Program-made: the position numbers and the translations under genes
Notes under the pieces: generated by a model
Told to the model about the DNA's origin: nothing
The model's database searches: none
Seen by the model: only the letters and a program-made list of their open reading frames with translations
In this document: piece after piece, positions 1 to 11,755 of the stretch
Numbering within the stretch: the first letter of the stretch is position 1
How the letters are laid out: every line of letters starts with the position of its first letter
From: Bos javanicus
Lineage: Eukaryota; Chordata; Mammalia; Artiodactyla; Bovidae
NCBI RefSeq assembly: GCF_032452875.1
Contig: NC_083868.1
Span: forward strand, 97,494,537 to 97,558,536
Direction of reading: 5' to 3'
Length of the DNA: 64,000 nt

Positions 1-207
1 CTCATTGATTTATTTCCGTTTGCTTAATATTTCTTTGAAGGACATCCTATACTGTGCTTGGACTTGAATAATCTTATACAAACAATATTTAGAAAATTAG
101 TAAAACAGTGGTGTTAGGACTTCAGGAGGTAGGGCAAGAGTAACAGCTTACAAGCCTGTTTGGGGTAACATATTCTGTTTTCCTTTACCTTCACTCACTT
201 GGGGAAT
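1..207. other. Unassigned intergenic sequence
   Basis: I see no gene, and no repeat I can name, in this AT-rich stretch before the L1 poly(T). Confidence 0.4.
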
Positions 208-932
208 TTTTTTTTTTTTAACTTTACATAATTGTATTAGTTTTGCCAAATATCAAAATGAATCCGCCACAGGCATACATGTATTCCCCATCCTGAACCC
301 TCCTCCCTCCTCCCTCCCCACACCATCCCTCTGGGTCGTCCCAGTGCACCAGCCCCAAGCATCCAGTATCGCGCATTGAACCTGGACTGGCAACTCGTTT
401 CTTACATGATATTCTACATGTTTCAATGTCACTCTCCCAAATCTTCCCACCCTCTCCCTCTCCTACAGAGTCCATAAGACTGTTCTATACATCAGTGTCT
501 CTTTTGCTGTCTCGTACACCCGGTTATTGTTACCATCTTTCTAAATTCCATATATATGCGTTAGTATACTGTATTTATGTTTTTCCTTCTGGCTTACTTC
601 ACTCTGTATAATAGGCTCCAGTTTCACCCACCTCATTAGAACTGATTCAAATATATTCTTTTTAATGGCTGAGTAATACTCCATTGTGTATATGTACCAC
701 AGCTTTCTTATCCATTCATCTGCTGATGGACATCTAGGTTGCTTCCATGTCCTGGCTATTATAAAAAGTGCTGCGATGAACATTGGGGTACATGTGTCTC
801 TTTCCCTTCTGGTTTCCTCAGTGTGTATGCCCAACAGTGGGATTGCTGGATCATAAGGCAGTTCTATTTCCAGTTTTTTAAGGAATCTCCACACTGTTCT
901 CCATAGTGGCTGTACTAGTTTGCATTCCCACT
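208..932 (-). mobile_element. L1 (ruminant L1-BT type) 3' end
   Basis: The T run at 208-219 is the poly(A) tail in - orientation, followed by a G-rich 3' UTR. The C-terminus of ORF2 covers 541-894 on the - strand, including YDPAIPLLGIHTEE, MFIAALFIIARTWKQPRCPS and IYTMEYYSAIKK, standard L1 ORF2 landmarks. It is 5'-truncated. The ORF2 remnant is open for 117 codons, so this is a fairly young copy. Confidence 0.9.
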
Positions 933-1119
933 TTGTTGAGTCAGTTAATATCTACCTATTGAATTAAACCATTTTTTCCCCTTAAGTATGAGATGGTGAA
1001 GAGCTTGACTGGAATGTGTGCATGTGCATGTATGTGTGTGCACACTCTTCAAGTTGGGATATGTGGAGAGCTGAGTCGTAAGTGGCAGGATATACCAATT
1101 CAAAGGTGTTTGCCTTACA

Positions 1120-1545
1120 CCAGTGATTCTCAAACTTCTTTGGCCTCAGGATTCATTTTGCTCTCAAAATGCTTTGGGTGCCTTTAGAAACTTCTGTTCA
1201 AATGGGAATGTTTGTCAATATTTCCTGTGTTAGAAGTTACAGAAGAATTTCAAAAATATCAATTCATTTAAAACAACAATGAACCCATTGCATGTTAAGA
1301 TAAGTAACATATTTTTACAAAAAAAGATACTTTCCCCCAAAAAAAACTAGTGAGAAGAATGGCACTGTTTTGCATTTTTGCCAATCTCTGTAATGTCTGG
1401 CTTAGACAAAGACAGCTGAATTCTCCTTCTTTATTCAATCTGTTGTGACATCACATATCACATAACCTTTGGAAAACTTCACATATCATGTCCAGTCATC
1501 AGCGTACAGGAGTAAACAAGGCAAATACCATCTTAGAATTGTTAG
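1120..1545. mobile_element. Old DNA-transposon-like remnant
   Basis: It starts with the cagtgattctcaaactt type of terminus typical of mammalian hAT MER elements and continues with A/T-rich internal sequence. It is cut at about 1545 by an L1 3' end. The family was recognised only loosely by eye. Confidence 0.35.
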
Positions 1546-1978
1546 CAACATGGATGGACCTAGAGACTGTCACACTGAGTGAAGTCAGTCAGGCGGGGAG
1601 AAATATCGTACGGCATCCCTTATATATGTAACCTAAAAAGAAATGATGAAAATCAACTTATTTACAAAACAGAAACTGACTCAGAGACTTAGAGAATGAA
1701 TGTACGGTTACTGGGGGAAGGGTGGGGAAGGGATAGTTAGGGAGTTTGGGATGGACATGTACACACGGCTATATTCAAAATGGGTAACCAACAAAGACCT
1801 ACTGTATAGCACAGGGAACCCTGCTCAATGTTATATGGCAGCCTGGATGGGAGGGGAGTTTGGGGGAGAATGGATAGATGTGTATGTATGGCTGAGTTCC
1901 TTCACTGTTCACCTTAAACTATCACATTAGTGCTAGTTGGCTATACACCAATATAAAATAAAAAGTTTTTTAAAAAAT
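1546..1978 (+). mobile_element. Artiodactyl L1 3' UTR
   Basis: It contains the characteristic acctactgtatagcacaggg segment and ends with an AATATAAAATAAAAAG-like A-rich tail. A second copy with the same landmark is at 54760-55105. It is a truncated 3' end with no coding potential. Confidence 0.75.
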
Positions 1979-2035
1979 GAAAGAAAAAATCTTAGCATTG
2001 TTAAAGTGAGAATTATTTTTACTCCAAGTGAAACT

Positions 2036-2640
2036 GTTACGTGGTGTTTCGGGGGGCTCCAAGAAACTCTGGTTCTTTGTGTCTCAGCACAGAAAGAATT
2101 CAGTGTGAGACAAAGTGATAGATAAGAAGAGATTTATTAGGACAGGCTTACGAGCAGGCAGGCAAGAATGTGCCTCACCTTGAGAACTTAGTGGGATACA
2201 GTTTTAAATCAAAGGAAAGGTGGGTAGAGGGAGAAGCCCACCTTCTTCCTCATTCTTGAGGAGACATACTTCCCTCATAAATTCCTGCTCCGTGTTGGGT
2301 GGGGGAATTTTATCCCTACATAGTCAAGCCAGGACTATCATGGCACTCTGGAAAAATTATTCCATGTCTCAGTACAATTAGAGTCTTTCACTTTGATATG
2401 TCACCTTTCTATAACTTATTGACTTTTATGTGTACACAGAGTATGTCTTAACTTGTTGAACTCACTGGGCAGGATGTGGGTCTCATGCCACTGTTCTATT
2501 GTTCTGGGGCATGGCTCATGCTTTTGTGGCGTGGTTTTGCTGCTAAGCAAGCCTTCTTGGTTTTATGGCTAAGCAAACCTATTTCTTGAGTAATCATTAA
2601 TTTACAGGGGTTCCTCATACTTTTTTCTTTACTTACAATC
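2036..2640 (-). mobile_element. ERV-like LTR fragment (probable solo LTR)
   Basis: In - orientation the left side has an AATAAA followed by a U5-like stretch ending near a CA dinucleotide at about 2036, as in ERV1-type LTRs. No internal gag/pol sequence flanks it that I can see. The outer (U3) edge is uncertain and may extend towards 3060. Confidence 0.45.
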
Positions 2641-3064
2641 CCCTAGTGAGATTGATTACTTAATTACCTATCTGTCCCTATCACAAGGACCTCAGTGAGA
2701 GGGTTTTATTGGCCCCTAAAAATGAGTTAACAACATTCCCAGTTTTATAAAATATTTACCAGGTAAAACAGCTGGAGCCTTGGTAACGTCGGTAAAAATG
2801 GATATAAGGCCAGGTATTACAAAGAATGCTCATATATATTTAATATATGAGCTCATATCTAATTAATATTTGTCCCCAAAGTCTAAAAGAATGTATCTAA
2901 AACTGGACTTTAAAAAACTTTATTATGGCCAAATTACTCTGAAAATTGACACACTAACTCGAGTTGCGTTAGTCACCAAGGTGACAGTCCCCTGACCACA
3001 TTTTTCTTGAATGGCACAGTTTCACTCTTTTCGTAAACAATTGTTAGTCTTAAAGGGTTCTTTT

Positions 3065-3272
3065 GGACTTCTCTGGTGGCTCAGACAGTAAAGCATCTGC
3101 CTACAATGCAGGAGACCCAGGTTCAATCCCTGAGTACGGAAGATCTCCTGGAGAAGGAAACAGCGACCCGCTCCAGTATTCTTGCCTGGAAAATCCCATG
3201 GATGGAGGAGCCTGGTGGGCTACAGTCCGTGGGGTCGCCAAGAGTCAGACGCGATTGAACAACTTCACTTTG
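3065..3272 (+). mobile_element. Bov-tA SINE
   Basis: Complete tRNA-Glu head (ggtggctcagacagtaaag) and BovA body ending in the cgcgattgaac type of 3' end. Open frames across it are not genes. Confidence 0.9.
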
Positions 3273-4107
3273 GGCAGAATATGATCTTCCAGTCAGTCAT
3301 GTCTGAACCAGTGGATTAACTTCATGTACTTATGTGTGAAAACCGGTTCATGACACTGTTCCTCACCATGGAATTTGAGAACTGGTGGTAATTGTGACTG
3401 CGGGAAAGGTGTGAAGAAGGGAAGAATAAGTCCGTAGGCTTTGGTTGTGCATTGGTTGTTGAGGTTAATTGCTCACTTTCTCAGTGAGGAAAAAAACATT
3501 AAAAACTGGAGTAAAGTTCCAATGGCAAAATCTCTCCTTTCCCACCCTCAGATTGTTTCTGCTTGCATTCGTTCAGTCATGTTTGCCTTCATCTTGTGAG
3601 GGTAGCGCAGTGCGGCACAGAACATTTGTGGTCAATAGATGTGATGAATAGGGAGGGAATGATACTCCTGAGGGCTTTGCTGGAACTTGAGGTGCAGCAC
3701 TTTGTAACTAAAGAATGGGGAGGGGAGGGTAAAGGAGCTTGTTTTCTAAATTTAGAACAAAGTAACAATACACATTGTGGATGTAAAATAAATATATGCA
3801 AACCAACTGACAAAAATGTAAATTGTTTTACTGTCAACAAATGTTTATTGAACCCCTACTATGTGCTCCGCCAGCAGTATCATCAAAGTGTGCTGTGCTG
3901 GGCAGTGTGCTGCGCAGGCACAGGTATGAGGGGTCCTCTGACTCTGGAGCAGAGTTTACATGCTGGCTGTAGAGACAAGCCCTCGAGGTAATATTAGATA
4001 AGAACAGAGATGCAGTAGATCCAGTACTGTAGAATTAGTATAATATTGTGTTGTTATTATCATGTTAGATAGAGCAGAGGTGCGGCAAAATAGGCAAAAA
4101 CCTGAGA
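3273..4107. other. Intergenic, old repeats
   Basis: It contains an open frame of 142 codons (3563-3991) that I regard as chance. Around 3835-3880 is a short MIR/L2-like segment (caacaaatgtttattg). No gene is supported. Confidence 0.4.
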
Positions 4108-4400
4108 AATCCCTTCAGCTATGGACTGCAACCTTCCAGAATTCATGTGTTGAACCTAATCTCTAATGTGATAGTGTTTGAAGGTGGGGACTTTGGGAGG
4201 TGACTAGGTCATGAGGGTGGAGCTCTGGTGAATAGAGACCTCAGAGAGCTCCCTAGCCCTTTTTGCTATGTACAAACACAGATCAAGATGGCTATCTATG
4301 AACCAGGAAGCAGGTCCCCACTAGGCACTGAATCTGCTGGTACCTTTATCTTGGACTTACCAGGCTCTAGAACTGTGAGAAATAACTTGGATTTAATATA
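4108..4400 (+). mobile_element. MaLR-type LTR, left part
   Basis: It has landmarks of mammalian MLT/MST LTRs (attcatgtgttgaa, ggaggtgactaggtcatgag, agaactgtgagaaataa). It is interrupted by BovB, Bov-tA and L1 material and resumes at about 5166. Confidence 0.65.
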
Positions 4401-4403
4401 CCT

Positions 4404-4693
4404 TACCAGCCCTGGGTGTTCTTTGGAAGGAATGATGCTAAAGCTGAAACTCTAGTACTTTGGCCACCTCGTGCAAAGAGTTGACTCATTGGAAAAGACC
4501 CTGATGCTGGGAGGGATTCGGGGCAGGAGGAAAAGGGGACGACAGAGGATGAGATGGCTGGATGGCTTCACTGACTTGATGGATGTGAGTTCGAGTGAAC
4601 TTTGGTAGATGGTGATGGACAGGGAGGCCTGGCATGCTGTGATTCATGGGGTCGCAAAGAGTTGGACACGACTGAGCAACTGAACTGAACTGA
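4404..4693 (+). mobile_element. BovB LINE 3' end
   Basis: 5'-truncated BovB tail beginning near the LQYFGHLM region and ending in ctgaactgaactgaa. It includes the basic RGRQRMRWLDG-type segment in the - strand mirror of the open frames. Diverged, with stops. Confidence 0.85.
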
Positions 4694-4705
4694 ACCATAT
4701 GTAAA

Positions 4706-4931
4706 GGGCTTCCTAGATGGTTCTAGTGGTAAAGAACTCACCTGCCAATGCAAGAGACGTTAAGAGATGCCAGTTTAATCCCTGCATCAGGAAGATCCCC
4801 TGGTGGAGGGTATGGCAACCCACTCCAGTATTCTTGCCTGGAGAATCCCATGGACAGAGGAGCCTGGTGGGCTACAGTCCATAGGGTCACAAAGAGTTGG
4901 ACAAGACTAAAGAGACTTAGTGGGCATGCAC
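4706..4931 (+). mobile_element. Bov-tA SINE with target duplication
   Basis: The 12-bp duplication accatatgtaaa is at 4694-4705 and 4932-4943. The tRNA-like head is diverged (Bov-tA3 type). Confidence 0.9.
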
Positions 4932-4943
4932 ACCATATGTAAA

Positions 4944-5160
4944 AGTGGTGAAGTGGGAAGTTGCTGTATAACACAGGGAGCTCAGTCCGATGGTCTGTGA
5001 CAACACAGAGGGGAAGGATGGGGTGGGGGGGTGGGAGAGAGGTTCAGGAGGGAGGGGACATATGTATACTTATGGTTGATTTACATTTCTGGGTGGCAGA
5101 AACCAACACAACATTGTAAAGCAATTATCCTCCAATTAAAAATAAATTTAAAAAATAATA
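4944..5160 (+). mobile_element. L1-BT 3' UTR fragment
   Basis: Contains tgtataacacagggagctca, a G-rich stretch and caattatcctccaatt followed by an A-rich tail, typical of ruminant L1 3' ends. Confidence 0.7.
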
Positions 5161-5165
5161 ATTCA

Positions 5166-5216
5166 TGTTTATAAGCCATCCAGTCTGTTAGAGCAGCCCA
5201 AAGAGACTAAGACAAT
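5166..5216 (+). mobile_element. MaLR-type LTR, right part
   Basis: The LTR end (tttataagccatccagtctg ... gactaagaca) continues the 4108-4400 fragment after three younger insertions. Confidence 0.6.
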
Positions 5217-6610
5217 TCCTGTCTGGGGTTGCCCCAGAAGGCTTTGTGGATCTGGTATGATCTGAGCCCTCAAGTTCTAGAAGAATAAAGTCATGTGGTA
5301 CTGTTAACACCCACACCATTATTCATGATTTCCTGGCCTGAAACTAGATTTGTGGTATGTTAAATGTTCAGAATACCTAGTTATATAAACTTCTTTACTT
5401 CTCACAATCCTGTTCCTACCCAAGATGCAAAGTAGGAGAGAACCAAAGAATATCCATTGTGAGATTTTTTTAAATGAGTAAGGTGTAAATGATTCAGAAA
5501 CATAAGGATTTTATTTCCCTTAAAATAGACTTCCCGGTCCAATGAGAAAATATATGACCAGTGCAGTTTGCTGTTAGCCACAGGAGGCCTGTTCTGACAG
5601 GGAGTGAAATTGGGGGTACTTTTTGACCAAAAATAGCATTTCTTTGCCTTTTTTTGCTACTGAGTTAACTGATGATGTTCCCATTTTGTTTGATTACATA
5701 ATTTCCTTGGGAAAATATATTAAACATTGTTAGGCATTTTCCTAGAAAAATCTAATGGAATCAATTCTGTTTTGTTGTTGTAAAGAGTCTTTAAGTTTTA
5801 CTGCAAAAGAGGTCTGGCCTTAGTCCTGAACTTCTTAATAGGAGAGTTTTTGTTAGCCTGGGGGCCTTGGCCCAGGCAGATACTCAGAAAGTGATAAAGG
5901 GTGGACTTTGAGGTGGTGTGAGTGGACCTCCTGAGGGGCTGGAATGTGAGTTCCCACTGAATAAAGACTGGACACCAGGCTTGGGTAACCTTCCTTGGTT
6001 GGTGATATTCAATGCATACTATCACACACCAATGCCAAGAGAGTGACAGTGTCATGACCCATGGGGACAGGAAACATGGGGAGTTTGAACTCGATTGAAC
6101 TCTGCCCTGTACCTCTGTCCTTGCCTGATTCTAATCTTATCCCTTAGCTGTATTAAAGCATTTAACCATAACAGCTTTCAGTGAGTTCTATGAGATCTTC
6201 CAATAAGCTATCAAACCTAAGAGTGGTCTTGGGGATCCCTGAACCTGCAACCTGTGTCAGAATTGAGTCTGGTCTTTTGTGTGGACTATTTCTTCTCACT
6301 TCTCAGTTGGCTAAAGTCTCGCAAGTTTCAAGGCACATCTGTATGCCCTGCAAAAATCCCTACCAGCTTGGCTTTACTACCTGCAGTCTATCAATCCTGG
6401 CCTATCCTAATAAACTGTAGGCCGGGATATTTCTCCCAATGTCTTGGGCAGAGAAAGGAATATCAATGTAAAACAGTTTGGGGAAAGAAGACATTACACA
6501 GATAAAGATGTCCATCAAAGTACTTATCAAAAGAGTGAATAGAGAATTGATTATATAAATTATGATATTCCATAGAGTGAATACTGTTTTAAAAATCAGA
6601 TAGATATTTA
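5217..6610. other. Intergenic, no gene seen
   Basis: Mostly unique-looking sequence. Open frames at 5798-6055 and 6181-6505 lack recognisable domains, splice partners or codon signature. Confidence 0.4.
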
Positions 6611-6815
6611 TGTGTTAGTCGTTTAGTCATGTCCAACTTTTTGCAACCCCATGGACTGTAGCCCACGAGGGTCCTCTGTACAGAATTCTCCAGGCAAGAA
6701 TACTGGACTGGGTAGCCTTTCCCTTCTGCAGGGGATCTTCCTGATCCAAGGATTGAACCTGGGTCTCCCACATTGCAGGCAGTTTCTTTACCATCTGAGC
6801 TACCAGGAAATCTTG
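6611..6815 (-). mobile_element. Bov-tA SINE
   Basis: Reverse-oriented BovA body followed by tRNA-Glu head (gggtctcccacattgcagg). Full length. Confidence 0.9.
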
Positions 6816-6944
6816 TCACTACCTCATTACTTAAGAGGAACTCTCTTGCCTCTGAAATTCTTTTATTGCCCAACCACCATTCTGTATTTAAACATACACA
6901 GCCATGAACTTAAGTAATATTAGGGGATTATGTCTTGTTTCCTG

Positions 6945-7056
6945 AGCTGGAAGGTTAGCTCCTTGAGGACAAGGGTCATGAACTGTGCTTCTCTGAACCA
7001 ATCAATACCTGGGAAAGGAATTATGGGTAACAGATGTTTGCTGAATGCATGATTGA
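6945..7056 (+). mobile_element. L2-like LINE 3' end
   Basis: Ends with tgtttgctgaatgcatgattga, the usual L2 3' terminus. Old and diverged. Confidence 0.45.
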
Positions 7057-7429
7057 TTATGGATGCTGGCCCCATGCTGCCAAGCTCCAAGAGCAGCTAA
7101 TTTCAACACAAATGAGAACAACAGCACAGCCAGGGTTCATGTATAACAAAGGGACTAAATCTGCTTGTCCTCATTAAGGCAATGAATAGATGATGAGCCA
7201 GCTTGGGTAAGCAAATTTGCTATTGACCTAAAGTTCATCTTCACAGGGACATTGCTGGTAAAGCCCTGAGCTTAGCACTGCCTAGATAAGAATGCACATT
7301 ACCCAGTAGAGAACATGACAATAAAAGTGATGTGGGGAAAATAAATGCCTCAAAACAAAGAATACAATGTGCTTGCTTTAGGAAGTAAGACTCAGAACAT
7401 GAGTTATAGAATAATCAATACTTTCCCCA

Positions 7430-7690
7430 ACCTAATGTTTAGGTCAGCTTCCTGGGTACGGGGCTACAGCAGATCAGTAGTCACAGTTCTCCTCCCCCTC
7501 CTGGATTGTCCTTTTGAAGGGAGGTGGCCTTGTGACTTGCTTTGGCTAACAAAATGTTCATGGAGGCGATGCATGTCATTCCTCAGCAGAAGCATTTAAG
7601 AATCTGTGGCCAAGTCTCCAACCTATCTTTCTTTGCTGCAGCAATCATGGCAGCAGATATTTGGATAGAGATGCAAAAAAATCAGAGCAT
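7430..7690 (+). mobile_element. MLT1-like LTR fragment
   Basis: The phrase cttgtgacttgctttggctaacaaaatg is a landmark of MLT1 (MaLR) LTRs. Edges approximate. Confidence 0.5.
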
Positions 7691-7955
7691 GCAGATGGAG
7701 TGCATTCACTTAAGCTACACTTACTGAGCACCAGTCTTGGAGTGAAGCACTGTCAGATGGAATATAGCAGTCTCTATGCACATGGACTTTCCTGTCTGCA
7801 GGGCAGAAATCTATTTTTGACTTATGTAAATCAGCATTTAACTCTGTCTGTGGCTCATGTTATGAAGGGAAGTAGAATGTGTCAAAAAAGCATATTATGT
7901 GGACATCTTGAAGTCTAACGGGAATGTTGATTTAATGACAAGTAGGAGTTACCAG

Positions 7956-8892
7956 ACTGGTTCCAAACAGGAAAAGGAGTACGTCAAGGCTGTATATTGT
8001 CACCTGCTTATTTAACTTATATGCAGAGTACATCATGAGAAACGCTGGGCTGGAAGAAGCACAAGCTGGAATCAAGATTGCAGGGAGAAATATCAATAAC
8101 CTCAGATATGCAGATGACACCACCCTTATGGCAGAAAGTGAAGAGGAACTAAAAAGCCTCTTGATGAAAGTGAAAGAGGAGAGTGAAAAAGTTGGCTTAA
8201 AGCTCAACATTCAGAAAACAAAGATCATGGCATCTGGTCCCATCACTTCCTGGGAAATAGATGGGGAAACAGTGGAAACAGTGTCAGACTTTATTTTTTT
8301 GGGCTCCAAAATCACTGCAGATGGTGATTGCAGCCATGAAATTAAAAGACGCTTACTCCTTGGAAGGAAAGTTATGACCAACCTAGATAGCACATCGAAA
8401 AGCAGAGATATTACTTTGCCAACAAAAGTCTGTCTAGTCAAGGCTATGGTTTTTCCAGTGGCCATGTATGGATGTGAGAGTTGGACTGTGAAGAAAGCTG
8501 AGCACTGAAGAATTGATGCTTTTGAAGTGTGGTGTTGGAGAAGACTCTTGAGAGTCCTTTGGACTGCAAGGATGTCCAACCAGTCCATCCTAAAGGAGAT
8601 CAGTCCTTGGTGTTCATTGGAAGGACTGATGCTGAAGCTGAAACTCTAATACTTTGGCCACCTCATGCGAAAAGCATGACTCATTGGAAAAGACTCTGAT
8701 GCTGGGAGGGATTGGGGGCAGGAGGAGAAGGGGACGACAGAGGATGAGATGGCTGGATGGCATCACCAACTCGATGGACATGAGTTTGAGTGAACTCCGG
8801 GAGTTGGCGATGGACAGGGAGGCCTGGCTTGCTGCAATTCACGGAGTTGCAAAGAGTAGGACACGACTGGGCGACTGAACTGAACTGAACTG
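7956..8892 (+). mobile_element. BovB LINE, reverse transcriptase C-terminal part
   Basis: 5'-truncated RTE-clade element with the 12-bp target duplication aggagttaccag at 7944-7955 and 8893-8904. It encodes the RT motif NLRYADDTTLM (polymerase YADD box), the FLGSKITADGDCSHEIK region and the C-terminal RWLDGITNSMD region. A frame break occurs at the TGA near 8506. Not a host gene. Confidence 0.95.
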
Positions 8893-9043
8893 AGGAGTTA
8901 CCAGTTTAAAAATATCCCTGGCTGGTTTTCTGAGGCACAGAAGGAGAGTATTCAATCTGAAGAAAAGACCAGCATGGCTGGACAGGAAAAACTGAGGGCA
9001 CAGTGCACCAGGCTGATGAAACATGTAGAAATTACATTGTACA

Positions 9044-9157
9044 GCTTTGTGGGCTTTGTTAAAGATCTCAGTCTCTTATTCTAAAACTTTTTTGGGTACG
9101 GCCTTGTGGGCTTTGTTAAAGATTTCAATCTCTTTTCTAAAACTTATTCGGGTATTC
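9044..9157. repeat. Tandem duplication, about 57-bp unit, two copies
   Basis: The segment ttgtgggctttgttaaagat recurs 57 bp later (9047 and 9104) and continues with similar flanking sequence, with a few differences. Confidence 0.8.
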
Positions 9158-9391
9158 TAGAAGCAAACAGTTAATGGTCATGTATCACTCTCCTATTATA
9201 CTTTTCTCCACCCTAGCAGCCTTGTGGAGTGGTACTGAGTTCCTTCTTGCTGAGGGATATTTAAGCAAGTTGAGAGGTTGAGCAGGTACCCCTGTCTGAT
9301 GAGGTCCCTGTGTGGCATCTCCCACTCCTTTGCAGCTCCCACTGTGCCATCCACCGAATCAGGCAGGGTTCTTCAGAAGGAACCAGGATCT

Positions 9392-9530
9392 GGGACTTCC
9401 CTGGTCCAGTGGCTAAGACGCTGAGCTCCCAGGGCAGGGGGCCTCGGTTTGATCCCTGGTCAGGGAACTAGATTCCCCCATGCCTCAGCTAAGACCTAGT
9501 ACAGCCAAATAATTAAATAAATAAAAATAG
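9392..9530 (+). mobile_element. CHR-type tRNA-Glu SINE
   Basis: It has gggacttccctggtccagtg, a B-box-like gtttgatccctggtcaggga and an A-rich tail (aattaaataaataaa). Confidence 0.75.
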
Positions 9531-10596
9531 ATATTATTTATTAAAAGGGATTTATAACCGGTAGTATATGGGTTATGGAATCATGGAGAAATGGATTGTG
9601 AGTTGTGTTTCCGGGAAGACCACAAAGCCACCCCATGTTACTGGGCCACCAAGAAAACTGCTGCCCTGTCATAATGAAGTTTCAACTAGCAGCAGCTGCT
9701 GTATCTGTTAACTTAAAACCACACGCATTGGGAAATTAGACATCACGTGACCTGCCCCTGTCCCCATGCACCTCAGCTGCAAATTCAAGGCTTGCACGAA
9801 TGCACTGGGTCAGCAGAACCTAAATCACAACCCCAGAGCCTAGCTTGAGGGGAGGCTGGGGAAAGGCATTTTAAGTCTGTAGTTTCTGCAATAGGGAAAA
9901 CCTGCTGTGAGGGGGTTTGATGAGATTTTGAGCATATAATTCACGGTGTTCATCACACCACGTATCAAAAGAATAAAAGTGAGGTCCCTGCTTTTGACAA
10001 TCTTCCAGTACTCACTTTAGCTCTTTAAAATCCTGTCCTTACCTAGTGCCACTCTCCTCGTCTTCCCATTGTCTTTTCCCCTATCAAGAATCAAGTCACT
10101 GTAAAGTGTCTATTTCTCCACTTTTTTGCATTTGGCTAAATCATGTCCCTGCCTTTCTATCCATCTATTCCTTGCTTTAGGAACTTTAGAAGCTGTAAGA
10201 GAGCAAGTTCTTCCTCACAAATGAGCTTTGTCAGAACCTAGCACTGTGTAATGTAAATACACATGCCTACTATACAAAGGTTATTTGTCTAATTAAGTTT
10301 CTCTATAAGGAAGCTGCTCCTATTTGAGAATACTTAAAAGGGAGCAGAAGTAATGTAATTGGGATGAGCTACTCCGAGCATCCAGCTTAAGGACCAGAGG
10401 AGGGAGATACTTCAAATGTCTCTGGGCCTATATTATTTTCTGTAACTATTTGGACAGTGCTTTTATAACTCTAATTTTCTTTGTATTTCCCTTACCTAAG
10501 GCTGCTTTCCTGATCAGGCTATGTCCAGATAGAACTTCGATTCTCAGAATTCTTCCTCTCTTGGTGCTGGGCACAGAGATGGTAATATCTAGGTAA
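9531..10596. other. Intergenic, no gene seen
   Basis: About 1 kb without a recognised repeat or convincing open frame. Confidence 0.35.
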
Positions 10597-10607
10597 GGAA
10601 AATGTTC

Positions 10608-11496
10608 TGTTCAGTTCAATTCAGTTGCTCAGTCATGTCTGACTCTTTGCAACCCCATGGACTGCAGCACACCAGGCCTCCCTGTCCAACACCAACTCCT
10701 GCAGCTTGTTCTACCTCATGTCCATCAAGTTGGTTATGCCATCCAACCATCTCATCTTCTGTTGTCCCCTTCTCCTCCACCTTCAATCTTTCCCAGCATC
10801 GGGGTCTTTTCCAATGAGTCAACTCTTCGCATGAGGTGGCCAAAGTACTGGAGTTTCAGCTTCAGCATCAGTCCTTCCAATGAATATTCAGGACTGATTT
10901 CGTTTAGGATGGACTGGTTTGATCTCCTTCCAGTCCAAGGGACTCTCAAGAGTCTTCTCCAACACCACAGTTCAAAAGCATCAATTCTTTGGTGCTCAGC
11001 TTTCTTTATAGTCCAACTCTCACACCCATACATGACTACTGGAAAAACCATAGCTTTGATTAGATGGACCTTTGTTGGCAAAGTAATGTCTCTGCTTTTT
11101 AATATGCTGTCTAGGTTGGTCATTGCTTTTCTTCCAATGATCAAGTGTCTTTTAATTTCATGGCTGCAGTCACCATCTACAGTGATTTTGGAGCCCAAAA
11201 ATATAAAGTCTGTCACTGTTTGCATTGTTTCTCCATCTATTTGCCATGAAGTGATGGGAGAGGATGCTATAATCTTAGTTTTCTTAATGTTGAGTTTTAA
11301 GCCAAGTTTTTCACTCTCCTCTTGCACTTTCATCAAGAGGCTCTTTAGTTCTTCTTCACTTTTTGCCATAAGGGTGGTGTCATCTGCATATCTGAGGTTA
11401 TTGATATTTCTCCCTGCAATCTTGATTCCAGCTTGTGCTTCCAGCTTGTGCTTCATCCAGCCTGGCATTTCCCATGATGTACTCTTTCCAACATCG
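10608..11496 (-). mobile_element. BovB LINE, reverse transcriptase part, inverse to the 7956 copy
   Basis: The - strand frame of 238 codons (11468-10752) includes NLRYADDTTLMAKSEEEL and LRVPWTGRRSNQSILNE. The 11-bp duplication ggaaaatgttc is at 10597-10607 and 11497-11507. It lies 1.7 kb from a + oriented copy. Confidence 0.92.
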
Positions 11497-11507
11497 GGAA
11501 AATGTTC

Positions 11508-11634
11508 AGTTCAGTTCAGTCGCTTAGTCCTGTCTGACTCTTTGCGACCTCATGAATTGCAACACGCCAGGCCTCCCTGTCCATCACCATCTCCCGGAGC
11601 TCACTCAAACTCATGTCCATCGAGTCGGTGCTAT
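11508..11634 (-). mobile_element. Short BovB 3' tail
   Basis: It begins agttcagttcagtcgcttag and contains only the last about 125 bp of BovB. It abuts the right duplication of the previous element. Confidence 0.8.
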
Positions 11635-11755
11635 TGGGAGTATCTAAATCCATCTGGATACTTCTGAGCTCAAATGGATACATTCTTCACATTGCAATTT
11701 TCCAATCAGGAAATGAATTCACTGTAGGAAATAACTGAGGACCAACAGCCCCACA

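Noticed and set aside
3563..3991. 142-codon open frame on the + strand
   Set aside because: No domain, no splice partner and an MIR/L2-like patch inside; consistent with chance.
8035..8878. Long open frames with a reverse-transcriptase motif as possible host genes
   Set aside because: They are BovB LINE sequence, repeated many times in the window and flanked here by a target duplication; frames are broken.
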